From assembly GCF_048544455.1 (NCBI RefSeq), contig NC_133537.1, positions 310,471,738 through 310,535,737 of the forward strand: a stretch of DNA of 64,000 nucleotides, read 5' to 3'. The notes below the pieces were generated by a model that saw only the letters and a program-made list of their open reading frames with translations, ran no database searches and had not been told where the DNA came from. Shown here piece by piece: positions 32,658-43,697 of the stretch. A program made the translations under genes and the position numbers. Position 1 is the first letter of the stretch. Each line of letters begins with the position of its first letter. The DNA comes from Silene latifolia (Eukaryota > Streptophyta > Magnoliopsida > Caryophyllales > Caryophyllaceae).

Positions 32658-34054
32658 TGTAATACTACGGTTTTCTATGTCTTTGGTTACTCTATCGAGT
32701 GGCGCTTACTCTGTCGAGTAAGTATGTTTTTACGCAAAATAGTAGCTGACCTGATGGGTATTCGATCAAGTACGTGTGGCACTCGATCGAGTAAGGGGCA
32801 TTCGATCGAGTAAGTCACTTACTCGATCGAGTAAGTGTGTTTTTACGGGTTATTTGTCGGGTTTTGATAGCAACGCGAGAAGATTATAAAAACATATTTC
32901 GGCATTTTTTTTCACTCTTACTTCATTATAAGTTTCACAAAAGAGAAAACAAGGTTACGTAGCTCTCCTATCTCACATTGCTATCAAATCCTAAGGGCTA
33001 GAGTCGTCGGATCATTGAGTTCTTTACGCCGTTGAGATCGTCGCATTTGGGTAAGATCCTAGTATAGTTTTTATATCGTTTTATTGACTTTAGTTGAAAC
33101 CCTAATTGGGTAATTTGGGGGTTTTGGGGAGTATTGTTGATGTTAGATTGTGATTGTATGATTGTGTGTTTATAGGAGGTGATTTCGTTGACGAACGATT
33201 ATGATTAGCTAATTGTGACGATCTTGGTGATTGCTTTCCAGGTAGGGTTTCCCTACTCAGTATTGATTACATGGTTGTGTTGGTAATTATCTGTTGTTTT
33301 TGTATATCGTATTGGCATTGGTTTCTAAATTGGTGATTGTTGGTAGTGTATTGTGATTATCATATAACTATATTTGGTTCTCGGGGTGCGTCCCTGGCTG
33401 AGTGGAGTCACTTGCGGGAGTGGCTTCACGCCCTTAATTCGCCTTCTGTGGAACCCGCCACAGAAGGGATGTGCACATTAATGAACATGGATTTATCGCT
33501 CGGATGAGATGAGCGGAGCTTAGGTGGGAACGGCTGCGGTCCCCCACTGGCGATGTGGAGTACTTGTTGCGATGGGTACTCTGGCAGGACTACACACTTC
33601 AGTGTGTAGTCAGGTGTGTGGAGATGAGATGGAGTTGTGCTGATTGAGTTGTTTGTAATGTTGTTTTATTGCAACTGTGTGGTTTTGTGTAATTAGTATT
33701 GACCCCATTTAAATGTTTTAAAATTTGTGGTGATCCATTCGGGGGTGGTGAGCAGTTGTCTAGCAGGTATACTATGGATGCGCGCGGGATTAGCTGGGGA
33801 TGGAGTTGCCACGAGTCTGATAGTAGTCTTCCGCTGTGTCGTCTTTATACTTTTATCACTTCAGTTGTAGTTTGGTTTTAGAACGGTTGTATTTTACTTT
33901 ACAGTTGGTTTTGTTATGTAATCACTTAAACTTATTTATTAAAGTACGTTCTTTTATGGTCTATTTGATATACATTGCCTCGGGTAACCGAGATGGTATC
34001 ACTTCCATGCTTTAAGTGGTCCTGGTAAGGCACTTGGAGTATGGGAGTATTAGA
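32658..34054 (+). repeat. Tekay/Del-like 3' LTR (plus strand)
   Basis: About 1397 bp starting TGTAATACTACGG, the same family as the LTR at 17287-18676. It holds a TCGATCGA array in the first 200 bp (32694-32845): a decayed pair at 19 bp, then four cores spaced 21, 19 and 21 bp. A 10-bp-stem hairpin (CCTTCTGTGG / CCACAGAAGG, 33441-33466) is perfect here. The end is worn: GTATTAGA where the family ends GTATTACA. Confidence 0.88.
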
Positions 34055-35736
34055 ATGCTCACTGCAGACATCGTCATGTGCGTGGTGATTAAATGTTACT
34101 TTTGTTATATTTGTGATGATTAAATATTTGGTTTTATTGGTGAATATTTGCAGTTGTAAAATTGATAAAGGGAGAAAGTAGTGAAATGTTGACGATGAAA
34201 TCAAAGAGGGAGATATACAACCTCGGTCTTTTTTTTTTTGGCTAAAATGTAAGCTTCTCATTGATAGACCGCAAAATAACCTTGGACTTTGAAGTGAAAT
34301 GGGAGAGTGATATTATATACTATATTTTCTTACATATTTTACGGCATAAATTATAATACAAGACGATTTTACACGGTAAGACGATTCCTTTTGATAAAAA
34401 AAACTATTAGTGTAGTATATGTCGTTTTATAAATTCGATCATCTAACCGTGTCAAACAGTCTCACGCAAAAATGGTTGTTTGATATGGGTATATGTTTTA
34501 ATGAATATAATCAAATTTAAGTTTTTAACTGAACATTTGGATTATATTTTTAATAACTATCTTAGAAAAGGGAAAGATATTTAAGATAAGTGGGGCAGTA
34601 TCGCAAGCACCAGAATAGTGACCTAAAGGCGAGAGATTGGAAGAGTAGCCATTGGTGGGAGCATGGATTTGTAAGAAGAATCAAGATGTCAGAAAATGCA
34701 GATTGGAAAAAGACAGAGGTAACTGTTAAAAATGATTTAGTCTTAGAGATTAAAATTCCTATACTATGAAGTATTTTGGAGGCAGTCCTACTCATTCTGG
34801 TGGCGATGCTAAGATGAATGAATTCATATATACATCATAATAAGAGATGTTTAATTTACAACTCAGATCAACTCATATGTGAGTTAGTTAATGTTTGTGC
34901 GAATGCGAGTAACAACATGATGAGTGTATAGAAGATATGCAGGAATAAAGATACTGGCAATCTTTTGAAGATCATTGTACTATTGAATAAATTTTTGTGT
35001 AGTGCCCCGTATAATCGAGCTACCAGATGAAAGCAAAGGTAAGCAAGCTTCTCACAAGCAGTTACCTTTGTTCAGAGGGAAAAGAACGGAAAGGAAGAGC
35101 CAAGACGAAGAGGAAACTATTTTACTATGCATGGCCACATGGGTAATCAAATACGGAGTATGTACTGATTTTATTGTAACTTTGTAAGTCTTAATCATAC
35201 TAATGGACACACTATATGATAACTCTTTATGGTTAGTAATTCAAAACTAACTACTCTGTAGATCGTTATATCCTCGCTATCCTATTAATAATATATTCAT
35301 TTAAAATTCTAAAAATAGGCTCATAAATTTTACGGGTTTAAACCTAGTATATTATGTATAATATTCTTTATATTCCAAACTTCTTTCGATGTTTGCTTAT
35401 ATCATTATCCCTTCGCCCTCAGCGTGAAATCATGGTTGTGCCTCTGACAACAAAGTTAAAAGTCAAAGCGAAACGCTTCATCCGAAAATACACACTGGTG
35501 TTTATATAACAATCCCTTGCTTGGTTAAATATTCAAGACCAAGTCAAACCTAAAATTGAACTCAAAAACATTGTATATCAAGTATTGTTGTACCAATTAT
35601 ATTTTTATTAATATTCTAATGCAAAATAAATAAATAAATAACACTTATGAGACAAAATCTCCCAAAATTTTAAAAAGGTAAATTAAAACCTATTACATAT
35701 TAAATTATTCTTGAAAAATTATGAGACAAAAGATCT
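34055..35736. other. Intergenic region, no gene seen
   Basis: AT-rich sequence between the Ty3 LTR and the MULE. Short ORFs (34562-34795 minus, 35002-35187 plus, 33932-34261 minus) have no domains. A T-run at 34231 and a block with CAAGACGATTTTACACGG / GTGTCAAACAGTCTCACGC (34360-34465) look like worn fragments of small transposons, but I cannot define their ends. Confidence 0.5.
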
Positions 35737-35745
35737 CATTCTTTA

Positions 35746-36178
35746 GAGTCCGTTTTTGAAATAATGCTCAAAAATAAAAGAATTGTCGTTTTGGGTCGGT
35801 TTTGAAAACATTTATCGAAATGGTGTCCACGTAGGCTCGGTTTTGACGAGCCTGTATGAGGCTTAAACACGCCATACGTATTGGCGTGTTTACTTCAATG
35901 AACACGCCATACGTAATGGCGTGTTTAGGCAGTCTAGAATTCTAACCAAAGTCAGTAGCTGAAAAATATTAGCAAAGGAAACACGCCATTACGTATGGCG
36001 TGTCTTAAGAACAAAACACGCCATTACGTATGGCGTGTTTAAGCAGCTCTATTTTCCAGCCCCTTTCCAGTAACTGATCAAAATGCCAAATACTAAACAC
36101 GCCATTACGTATGGTGTGTCTTCCTTAAGAAACACGCCATACGTAATGGCGTGTTTAGCCAGTTTTTTTTTTTTTTTT
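35746..36178. repeat. Left terminal inverted repeat of the MULE with six palindromes
   Basis: Near-palindromes with core ACGCCATACGTAATGGCGT or its mirror variants start near 35865, 35901, 35979, 36013, 36095 and 36130. They come as three pairs 34-36 bp apart with ~114-117 bp between pairs. The inner end is a T-run (36162-36178). Confidence 0.93.
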
Positions 36179-36437
36179 CATTGCTGCACAAATTCCCTTC
36201 GTTCTCGTATCTTTCCTTTGCCAAAACAGAAAACCAAACTCAACAATGCTCAACAATGCTCAACAATGCAAAGGACAATACAAACCATTGCCTATTATAA
36301 ATAAAAACCGAGTTTACACACCACATAAGCTTCGCACAAGGGGATTAAATTCTAAGTTTTACAACTAAAATGTCAAACAAATTAACCATCTAAAATGTCA
36401 AACAAACCATTAATCCTCTAACTATTACATCAAGTCC

Positions 36438-38689
36438 TCAAGTCTTCTTCTTGCTTTTTCCTCGAATGCGACTCCAAAACCCTTTCTTAGGCTCCGGGGT
36501 ACCTTGTTCATTGACGGGTGACATTGAAGACATGGAAGGCATTGAAGACATGGCCGGCATTGAAGAATTGGAAGGCATGGAAGACAAAGAGTGTCTAGCC
36601 GGCATGGATGACTTAGAGCGTCTACCCCTCCTTGTGTATTGAACCAATGGTGCATCGTCATCCACATTCATTGAGTCGAGGGACTCTTGAACCATTGGTG
36701 AACTTTCTTGCCTTGGTTCTACGGTTGGTTGAAGGAGATGGGAATAGCCTACATGTTCAAGCGATTGAGAGGAGTAGTCCCGTAGGTGTGAAACCATTGT
36801 CCGGAAATGAGGAGGCACCTCAAGCGGCATTTGTCGAAGCTCCGTATCACATGTATTATGGACATTGACGAAACCTTGCGCCTAAAACAAAATAAGTAGT
36901 ATAAGCTAATCACATTTTATGATATATTGGTTAAGAATTTTAAGACAAGTATATTAAAGTGTACTTACAAGATATTCTGTGGCTCTCTATCATGGCAAGT
37001 TGACCACTTCTCTATTCCAATTTCAACAACATATTGTTGTGCCTCTCTATTCAACTCACCTAGGCGACGAAATCCTATGTCAAACTTCTTGTTTTGTAAT
37101 TGCATTGCCGTTGACCCAAACATTTCTTTAACTGCAGTATTTCTAAATCTTGTATTAACATTTGAAGCCAAATGACGAATGCAAACCCTATGATAGGCAT
37201 ACGGCTCCTCCCACCCACTACCAACTTCACTCATTGCTTTCATAATCCCTTTGTGTCTATCGGAAATGACACACAACCCACTTCTTTTGGTAACAAATAC
37301 TCTTATGCATGACATAAACCAAGGCCAACTATCGGTATTTTCGGCTTCAACAATAGCAAAAGCAACCGGGAAAATTTGATTATTAGCATCAATTGACATA
37401 GCGGTCAAAATTGTTCCCTTGAACTTTCCATATAAGTGGGTTCCATCAATGCTTAAAACTGGCCGACAATGTTCAAAGCCATCAATACATGGTTTAAATG
37501 CCCAAAAAACACGCTTGAATTTTTGCACATTTGGGTTAGTTGTTGGTGTTGTATAAAATTGAACAATAGTGCCAGGATTAGATTCTTTTAAGCCTTGCAT
37601 GAAACGAGGTAGCAACTCATATGATTTATCCCAATCTCCAAATATTTCCTCAATTGCTCTTTGTTTTGCATTCCAAGCTTTGGTGTATGAAATTGTGTAA
37701 CCATACTTATCTAAAATATAAGTAACAATAGAGTTTACTTTATATCCCCAATCTCCCTCAACAAGGTTACGAATCTCATGACTTATGAATGCTCGTTTCA
37801 AATTCATGTGGTCTTGAGGTACCATGTCACAAACACAAGACTCATCATGAGGACCTTTGTATGTCACAATGGTAAAAACTTCAGAATGAAAGTCTTTTTG
37901 TGTAGCCCTTAACTGCCAATTACATGGTGTAGGAATCCGGCCACATTTGAAGGTAATAGTATTAGGCTTTGATTCGGCAACTTTGAAAAATTGATTTGCT
38001 TTAACACAATATGATGTCACCTCATCGCTAAGTGAAGCTTTGTTTGGGAACACTTGTCCAACCGCAAACTCTTTCCCATGTTCATATCTTACCATATTTT
38101 CCCAAGTTTTCCAGCTATTCAATTCATCCTCATCTAATTGATCAATCTTATTAAACTCAACGATGGGAGCACTAGCAAAGACAAGATCATCATCACCATC
38201 TTCTTCATTTGCCAATAAATTCTCATCAAGTATTGCCAATTCCTCATCAATCTCATCACCTTCTAAGTTACCATAAAATTCCCCATCATTTACGTAATTA
38301 GTTTCAAGTGAAACAAAATGAGCAACATCATCTAGCCTAATACTTGGTGTAGGAATGACAATTTGACTAGTAGAAACTTCTACAAATATGTCCATTGAAG
38401 GAGCATGTGAATGACGAATACTTGCCCATAACGCTTTAAAGGCTCCCTCATTATTAAGGGGAACAATTTTGAAACACCCGGCACTCGGAAATTTCATCAT
38501 TACCTTCAATTGAGTACCCAAACTTTGAACACTGATTCCCTGATAAATCTCTTCAACTAATTCAAGATATGTCATCTTTGTACTAGCTAGAATAAAACAT
38601 TGATTCCCTCCTCTATAGGTTACACATCTATTTTGCTCCAACACTTCTCCATCCCAATAACAAATAAGAGGAAAATCACAAATTTCCAT
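36438..38689 (-). CDS. MULE transposase (MuDR-type), probably incomplete
   Basis: The main frame, 38689-36965 (574 aa, start MEICDFPLICYWDG), has an N-terminal PB1-like stretch, an acidic linker (about 165-190), a MuDR-type DNA-binding domain (about 215-300, FAVGQVFPNKASL, CNWQLRATQKD) and a MULE catalytic domain (about 410-530). Catalytic aspartates sit in SIDGTHLYG and ISDRHKGI, followed by a CxxH (CIRHL). The frame ends at a good donor (TTGTAAGT, about 36969). An acceptor (TTTTAG at 36882) opens a second frame ending at 36438, with repeated SSMP and a basic tail. As I read the phases this pair does not join in frame. The SWIM zinc finger expected after the catalytic core is missing, so the protein may be inactive. 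Confidence 0.8.
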
Positions 38690-39163
38690 TCTATAAAAAA
38701 AAATTGAACAAATTTAGTATAAATCAACTACCAATAACCTAATTTCCCTAAAATACATACCTAAACAACAATTAAAAATCAGAAATCGTTCATCCTACCT
38801 AATTAGGGTTTCGAAAATTTGGGGCTTTTTTTAAACAACCTTAAATTAACACATATAAGTTGTAGATCTAGGCACAAAACAACATAATTACCAACAATGA
38901 AGACAAAATAAGCAAAATCTACATTCAAAAGATGAAATTAAATAAGTTAAAAGAATTAAATTACCTTGCTAATTAGGTAGAATGTATAATTTGAATAGCA
39001 AAAACCCAATATAATGCCGGAGATACGCCGGAGATTCGCCGGAGATGAGTGTGAGGTGAAGAAATAAGAAGGGGAGTGAGGTTTGTTGAGGTTTGTTCTA
39101 TCGCGGTATGTCTTTGTGAGGCGAAATATTGAATGTTTTGTTTAGTAGAAAGGGACGGATATA

Positions 39164-39604
39164 CTGAAAAAAAAAAAAAAAAAAAAATTCTGCCTAAACA
39201 CGCCATACGTATTGGCGTGTTTCTCTCTTAAGACACGCCATTACGTATGGCGTGTTCTATTTTCTTCCATTATGGTAGCTCTTTGGACTCAGGTAAGAAA
39301 TTTGTGCTAAAACACGCCATATGTAATGGCGTGTTTACTTCTAAAGACACGCCATACGTAATGGCGTGTTCTATTTCTTTCCTTATGTTGCTACTGACTT
39401 TGGGTTAGAATTCTAGACTGCCTAAACACGCCACTACGTATGGCGTGTTCATTGAAGTAAACACGCCAATACGTATGGCGTGTTTAAGCCTCATACAGGC
39501 TCGTCAAAACCGAGCCTACGTGGACACCATTTCGATAAATGTTTTCAAAACCGACCCAAAACGATAATTCTTTTATTTTTGAGCATTATTTCAAAAACGG
39601 ACTC
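39164..39604. repeat. Right terminal inverted repeat of the MULE with six palindromes
   Basis: The mirror image of the left repeat. Palindromes start near 39195, 39232, 39309, 39345, 39424 and 39459, again three pairs about 35 bp apart. Its inner end is an A-run (39165-39187). Single-base differences between arms are concentrated at the palindrome centres. Confidence 0.93.
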
Positions 39605-39613
39605 CATTCTTTA

Positions 39614-40443
39614 AAGCATTTTGATCTAAATTTGTTATAAAAACTCATTTCGGCGAAAACGAAGTTGATTTATAGTCCAATTTGCTACACGGACATTGAT
39701 CAAGAACATTTTTGTTACTATACAACTCATTTACGTTGGAGGATAGTAACTTGATTCTCGTCCAATTCGCTAAACAAACATTCATCAAGTTGGGATTGAC
39801 AAATTACTCTCGTCAACACATTACACATTTTTAATCCATTCTTGCAATATAACTTTTCCATATTTATCTCAAGTTGATTTATGTTTTTAAATTTACTTTA
39901 TAACATCCTCATCATCAATTACGTTATTCTTGATCGGCTTTATTTTCATGCCTTAAAATTAGTGTTTGGTTTATCAGTTATCCAATAATTGTTGTTTTCC
40001 TTGCTTTTGTTGGTAAATAAGCTGCAAAACTAGGACAATCGGTACAATTGGGGTTAATATGAGAATATGACAAAGTTGTGATAAAAAAATATAAGCACGT
40101 CAAAGAGGGAGTATTAGGGGCAGTTTTTCCAATATTAAAAATATACGAGTCAACTTTGTATTAGCAGACAAGAACCGAGTCTTAATAATTTTAAGCACAC
40201 CCTTCTGCATATGGAATCAAATAAGAATTCAGTATTTATTACCATTAAAAGAAATTAAGTTGATAATTTCATAATCGATCCTTACCACTAATGTATATCA
40301 TCAAACATGGTTAAATATTCATGAGATATTGAGATAAATTGTGATTTATAGAGATGCAACCTACATTTCCTTTATATAATTGCACAATTTATTTATTCTG
40401 CAATATTATAACCTCACATAAGCTTTTTTAGTGAGAAATTAAG
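39614..40443 (+). promoter_or_regulatory. Upstream region of the P450 gene
   Basis: 830 bp of AT-rich DNA between the MULE target duplication and the P450 start codon. A TATA motif (TTTATATAAT) lies at 40371-40380, about 65 bp before the ATG. No other gene is seen. The MULE now sits where distal promoter elements would be expected. Confidence 0.55.
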
Positions 40444-40732
40444 ATGATGATGAATTTGATGATGATGATGGGCTACATTATTCTTACCGTTTCATGTATT
40501 TTCATCCTTCGATGCATATGGGAAACAATAAATTGGGTGTGGTTTAAACCAAGAAAAATAGAGAACCTACTACGGCAACAAGGACTCGTCGGGAATTCCT
40601 ACAAACTATTGTATGGTGACCTCAAAGTAAATTCCAAAATGAGACATGAAGATAGAGAAAAGTCGATTCCTTTTACTAATGACTATTTTGCTCATGTTTT
40701 CCCTTTTCTGCATCAACTTGAAAGCAAATATG
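40444..40732 (+). CDS. CYP72A: P450 exon 1
   Basis: Starts at the first of three consecutive ATGs (MMMNL). It encodes the hydrophobic anchor and the WVWFKPRKIENLLRQQGL region typical of CYP72, and ends ...LESKYG at donor GTTAGT (40733), phase 1. The start is favoured because it follows a TATA motif at normal distance and no upstream in-frame extension exists. Confidence 0.9.
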
Positions 40733-41460
40733 GTTAGTAACTAACTTCTCCTTTTCATTTTGCAGATACTTGTGTGTTTTTGTTGTCCACTACACACCTA
40801 AAGGGCAAATCAAACTAATTACTCAAGAACCAATATAAACAAATTGATTATGAATTGAGTGAGAATTATAATGTGTTCGTTAACTTACCCATGTAAAATT
40901 TGAAATTAGTATGTACTTGCTTCATGTCATTTATGTGAGTGACAATTAATCTATTTATAAATCGCTAAGAAAAGTTTAAAATTATAACTATTATAGTACT
41001 AATTGTATGGACCATTTATTTAAGAATAATGACAACTATCAAGTTCAGGTTTGGCGTTAACTAAGTTCAAAGATGATGAAACAGACCTAAAGCATTTCTC
41101 AAATTCCATGGATTCAATGATAGTCATGCAAATTTAGATATACTATTATCTAATCTATAACCATATATGTCATTTTACATAAATTACGTGGATAGGTCCA
41201 TGTTTGGTGGAGTAGATGGATAGTCGTTGATACTGAAACGAATATGTATATAAGTATCCATTGATTACTTGATTAGTCAAATGAGGCAAAATGTTTATAG
41301 ATTTCCTAAATTCGTTTTACCTAATATTATTGGGTCAAGATATCGAAAAAATATTTTATACTATCAGTCAGTACTAAGATTTTACTATATATCTTTGATG
41401 ACAAAATTCTTAGATAGATTGACTCTATCACATTTTAATAATCTTTAACTAATTAAAATA

Positions 41461-42168
41461 GGGAAGTGTTAGGGCGACACCGGGTGTTACTGAGTTTCAC
41501 TAACACCCTAATAAAAAAAAATAAAAAGTAGTTTTCGTTTTTGCGCCAATATCATAAGGATAAAACCGTAATTCGTAATATATTATATTAATAAAATAAA
41601 ATACAAAAGATACTAACAAATAAACTATATCTAGTATTCCTAGAAATGTGAAAACTAATCTATCTCTTTCATCACCCAGTTTGATTTCCACGGTAGCTAA
41701 GACACATGAAGAAGAAAACCATTGTTGTTGATGTACACAATTACTATTACTCAGCAATATTATGAAAGCTGCAAGTGAATGCATTGATTATGGTCTAATC
41801 TTGAATAGTTCACAATCTTCACATCATAACTTTTACCAATCAATTTTATGAACTTTCGTATTGATGATCTTCATTGAATATTGGGGTTCATCAACTCATC
41901 AAGTGCCCAGTTGATCTAATGAGTAATGATAATATCAATGGAGTTTAATTGCCTACAAATTGGCGTGGAGTTTAATTGCCTACAAATTTGCGTAACTAAT
42001 AGAGGGAATCTTTGATTTGATTATTGTGTAACTAATAATACTAGCCAAAGTACCTAAATTACCCTTCATTAGTATTTTGTTTAAAATTCAAAATAGTTAA
42101 TAAAATTACAATTTTATCCCGGGTGTTACCGAATTTGAGTAACACCAGGTATCGCTATCTCATTTCCC
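41461..42168. mobile_element. Non-autonomous MULE/MITE in P450 intron 1
   Basis: 708 bp flanked by a perfect 9-bp duplication ATTAAAATA (41452-41460 and 42169-42177). Imperfect terminal inverted repeats of about 48 bp begin GGGAAGTGTTAGGGCGACAC on the left and GGGAAATGAGATAGCGATAC on the right (reverse complement). No transposase ORF; the 94-codon minus ORF at 41500-41784 has no domain. The 9-bp duplication points to Mutator-type mobilisation, but its ends are unrelated to the MULE at 35746. Confidence 0.88.
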
Positions 42169-42333
42169 ATTAAAATATACATTTTATTGTACTAAAAAGT
42201 TGTTAAATTTCATATTCTCATCCATTAAACATAGTGGCTACCCTTTAAATTTCAAAAAAAGGTTCCCTCACTAATTTACATTTCATATACTATCTAATTC
42301 AACAAATTACCCCAATTCTTATTTCAGACCAAG

Positions 42334-42363
42334 GGTATCCGTCTTATTAATAAGACGGATACC
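42334..42363. repeat. 30-bp perfect palindrome in intron 1
   Basis: GGTATCCGTCTTATT is followed directly by its reverse complement. The surroundings (CCGTCTTAAAATCC, CCGTTTTAAGCAAGAC at 42450-42490) suggest part of a small degenerate transposon whose ends I could not define. Confidence 0.8.
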
Positions 42364-42592
42364 ATATTCTCTCACAAAATACCCATTTAGGGTGAGTGGA
42401 GAAGCACATGGAGGGTCCCACCTTTGTCCCCTCTACCCATTTCCTCTCACACAACTACCCGTCTTAAAATCCGACCCGTTTTAAGCAAGACTTACTCAAC
42501 AAATTATCCTTCATACTTCAAGTTTATAAAAGAATTATTAAAATATCTATACTTTGCCTAAAAGAGTGACAATATCCTTCTTAAATATGCAG

Positions 42593-42700
42593 GTGAAATT
42601 TGTTTTTCGTGGATGGGGCCTACGCCTTTTATAAATATTACAAATCCAATTTTATTAACCGATGCCTTTTCTAGAATGCATGATTTTCTGAAGTTACAAC
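42593..42700 (+). CDS. CYP72A: P450 exon 2, left part
   Basis: Follows acceptor AAATATGCAG. It encodes GEICFSWMGPTPF... to HDFLKLQ, matching the beta-1 region of CYP72 proteins. The last five bases (ACAAC) are one copy of the copia target duplication. The exon continues at 51511. Confidence 0.9.
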
Positions 42701-43697
42701 TGAGGGGTAATATCCGTATAAGACCCTTTAAATTTAGGACTATAACGTAAATTTAACATGTGAAATGTGGTCATAAACGAAATACAACAATGAAACGATA
42801 AAGATAAGGAATCAACCTCGGGTCCTTTGATGCACGGCGTAAAGAACAGAAATCAAACGAGATTCCCTCCTAATTGTTGCACCCAAGATTTGTCCGAGAA
42901 ATGCCCTTGTGCTAGAACGTGTTCTCCGGTTGCCTTGCAATATTGGGAGAACTTGATCTGAGTTTTTTTCGAGATGTGAGATCTCGGTTTCAGAGAAAAC
43001 TTAATCTCCAAAACCCTAGTTTTTCGTCAGAATGAAAATCGCTCGGTCAAAAGGAGAGGGAGCCTCTCCTTTTGTTGCCTCGGTCCGCGGGTCATGAGAG
43101 GAGGGAGTGGGCTTTCCACTTTCTCCTCATTTAACTCGTGATCCGATTGAACCGACCCCATTCGCTAAAATGTATATGACGCGGTTTTTATTATAAATCG
43201 TCATCGGTTATCGGCTATTAAAACATCAACTAATAATACGGGTTAGTTGAAATATTAATACATGTCCGACAAAGACGATATTGTATAATTATATTCAATA
43301 TACATTTAATTAAATATAAGACGCTTATATTCAATTTACGAATTAACTGCTTAATTCGCCTTAGCCATTATTATTTAATCCGTATTAAATAAAATATCTC
43401 AACATCACATTTTGACTAAATATTAGTCAAATAACTCGAATTAACCGGTTAGTCAAAATTGGCATCTACATGACTGTATTTTCATACTGTCACGTCTCTC
43501 AAACGTATCCTATAGGTGTGACTTTTAGGGACCAGTTGATCACCGCATCCGTATGACAATAACGTCAAACTTATCTAGCAAGCCAACCGTTATTGATAAA
43601 CGTGGATCAAGTGATAATAATACCAAAAGTATGCCCTTTGATCCTTTTAGAGGTTTATAAGTCCTTGCACTAACTGTTAAGGACACCAACCCCAACA
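42701..43697 (-). repeat. 3' LTR of the exonic copia element
   Basis: 997 bp. Adjacent on its inner side is a duplicated block (43698-43830) in which CTCCCACTTGTCCGTACAAG occurs twice, about 70 bp apart, with the second copy separated from the LTR by CTCCAACAAA. It gives two polypurine-like tracts (CAAGTGGGAG) next to the 3' LTR. Confidence 0.93.

Larger units (their letters stand above)
35746..39604 (-). mobile_element. Mutator-like element (MULE), 3859 bp, 9-bp target duplication
   Basis: Flanked by a perfect 9-bp duplication CATTCTTTA (35737-35745 and 39605-39613), the Mutator hallmark. Terminal inverted repeats of roughly 430-440 bp begin GAGTCCGTTTTTGAAATAAT and stay highly similar. Each carries six near-palindromes. 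A MuDR/MULE-type transposase gene lies between them on the minus strand. The target duplication is still exact, so insertion is fairly recent. It lies about 840 bp upstream of the P450 start codon. Confidence 0.95.

Noticed and set aside
35002-35187. Small gene in the 34-35.7 kb intergenic region
   Set aside because: A 61-codon frame without domain, promoter or splice context; consistent with chance.
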